A DNA stretch of 64,000 bases from Microbacterium dextranolyticum (GTDB taxonomy: Bacteria; Actinomycetota; Actinomycetes; Actinomycetales; Microbacteriaceae), in contig NZ_JAFBBR010000001.1 in assembly GCF_016907295.1 (NCBI RefSeq), positions 248,001 through 312,000 on the forward strand, in the 5' to 3' direction. The stretch's first letter is position 1. Each line of letters opens with the position of its first letter. Positions 63,532 through 64,000 of the stretch are shown here, in pieces. Made by a program: the position numbers and the translations under genes. The notes beneath the pieces are model-generated. The model had not been told where the DNA came from. It worked only from the letters and a program-made list of their open reading frames with translations, and made no database searches.

Positions 63532-64000
63532 TGCGGCGGATCTCCTTGCGCAGACGGTCGGTGATCTCCGCCGACAGCTTCGACACCTCGGGCGACTCGA
63601 TGCGCCGAGCGGTCGTTCCGGGAACGCGCCACTCGTCGGCGATGCGCCCGGGACGGCTCGAGAGCAGGATGACGCGCTGGCCGAGCCGCACCGCCTCGCG
63701 CACGTTGTGGGTCACGAACACGATCGTGCGGCCCGTCGCGCGCCACACCCGCTCGAGCTCTTCGTGCAGCAGGTCGCGCGTGATGGCGTCGAGCGCGGCG
63801 AACGGCTCGTCCATCAGCAGCACGGGTCGGTCCTGCGCGAGAGCGCGAGCGAGGGCGACGCGCTGGCGCATGCCGCCGGAGAGCTCGTGCGGGCGCTTGT
63901 CGGCGGCGTCGGCGAGGTTGACGATGTCCAGCAGCTCCCGGGCGCGCTCGCGGCGCTGCGCGCGCGCGACGCCGCGCAGCTGCAGGGCGAGCTCGACGTT
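63521..64000 (-). CDS. ABC transporter ATP-binding protein, SsuB/TauB type, partial
   Basis: The C-terminal 159 residues of an ATPase whose start lies beyond the window. The frame stays open to base 64000. The signature HELSGGMRQRVALARAL and Walker B LLMDEPFAALDAITRD are present, as is the switch FVTHNVREA. Its stop lies within the permease start region (11-base overlap). It belongs to the sulfonate/nitrate/taurine group. Confidence 0.9.
   Translation of the reverse strand, partial: NVELALQLRGVARAQRRERARELLDIVNLADAADKRPHELSGGMRQRVALARALAQDRPVLLMDEPFAALDAITRDLLHEELERVWRATGRTIVFVTHNVREAVRLGQRVILLSSRPGRIADEWRVPGTTARRIESPEVSKLSAEITDRLRKEIRRNAA

Overview
The window is GC-rich chromosomal DNA from an actinobacterium. 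Gene content (Dcd of the actinobacterial type, an SCO7613-like giant membrane protein, AztABCD zinc uptake, a CebR-type operator, TANNNT -10 boxes six or seven bases before start codons) and base usage fit the family Microbacteriaceae, most likely Microbacterium or a close relative. The genus is an inference. Genes are densely packed, often with 4-base ATGA/GTGA overlaps.

Layout. 304-3793: branched-chain/pyruvate-type 2-oxoacid dehydrogenase E1-alpha, E1-beta and E2. 3858-6350: phosphoketolase. 6534-14415: a zinc locus (Zur box, znuA-znuC-znuB, zur, a PF03773-type permease with a His-rich TIGR03943-type partner, an unknown anchored protein and a 3-methyladenine DNA glycosylase). 14456-19546: a 1696-residue membrane protein. 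19803-21146: rpmB-rpmG-rpsN (all zinc-independent forms) and HU. 21249-29193: CopD-CtaG fusion, an anchored unknown protein, a Pif1-type helicase, haem oxygenase with an iron box, DUF2470, a beta-lactamase-fold lipoprotein that has lost its catalytic residues, and an EamA exporter.

29296-39384 is a complete 10.1-kb transposon. It has 25-bp terminal inverted repeats, an 8-bp target duplication (CGCTGGGC), TniB/TniA-like transposition genes and a serine resolvase. Its main cargo is one tightly coupled operon, usp-gpm-crcB-crcB-ppa-eno. This pairs a two-subunit fluoride channel with spare copies of the two classical fluoride-sensitive enzymes (pyrophosphatase and enolase), phosphoglycerate mutase and a stress protein. 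I read it as a mobile fluoride-resistance island. It also carries a TDT/SLAC1-type transporter, a uracil-DNA-glycosylase-like protein and a divergent LysR regulator.

39412-39854 holds three copies of a striking repeat module, each with one inverted and three direct GGGACATG-type boxes spaced 47, 21 and 21 bases. 39892-44286: a secreted lysozyme-like protein and a GH9 cellulase preceded by two CebR-type operators. 44424-49610: a second, divergent zinc uptake system (AztA / AztB, AztD-like, AztC, AztD) controlled from a shared Zur box. 49766-59343: a small membrane protein with a palindromic operator, ADP-ribosylglycohydrolase, tRNA-Gly(CCC), rhodanese, GNAT, acyl-CoA synthetase, GH92 mannosidase and dCTP deaminase. 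59428-64000: the distal part of a probable sulfur-assimilation operon (ABC ATPase, permease, sirohaem-type methyltransferase, ferredoxin reductase, thioredoxin-reductase-like protein) that runs off the right edge.

Two themes dominate. Zinc homeostasis recurs: two Zur boxes, two uptake systems and zinc-free ribosomal proteins. The other is the recently acquired fluoride transposon, which lacks the host's strongly over-represented heptamer GGATGCC.
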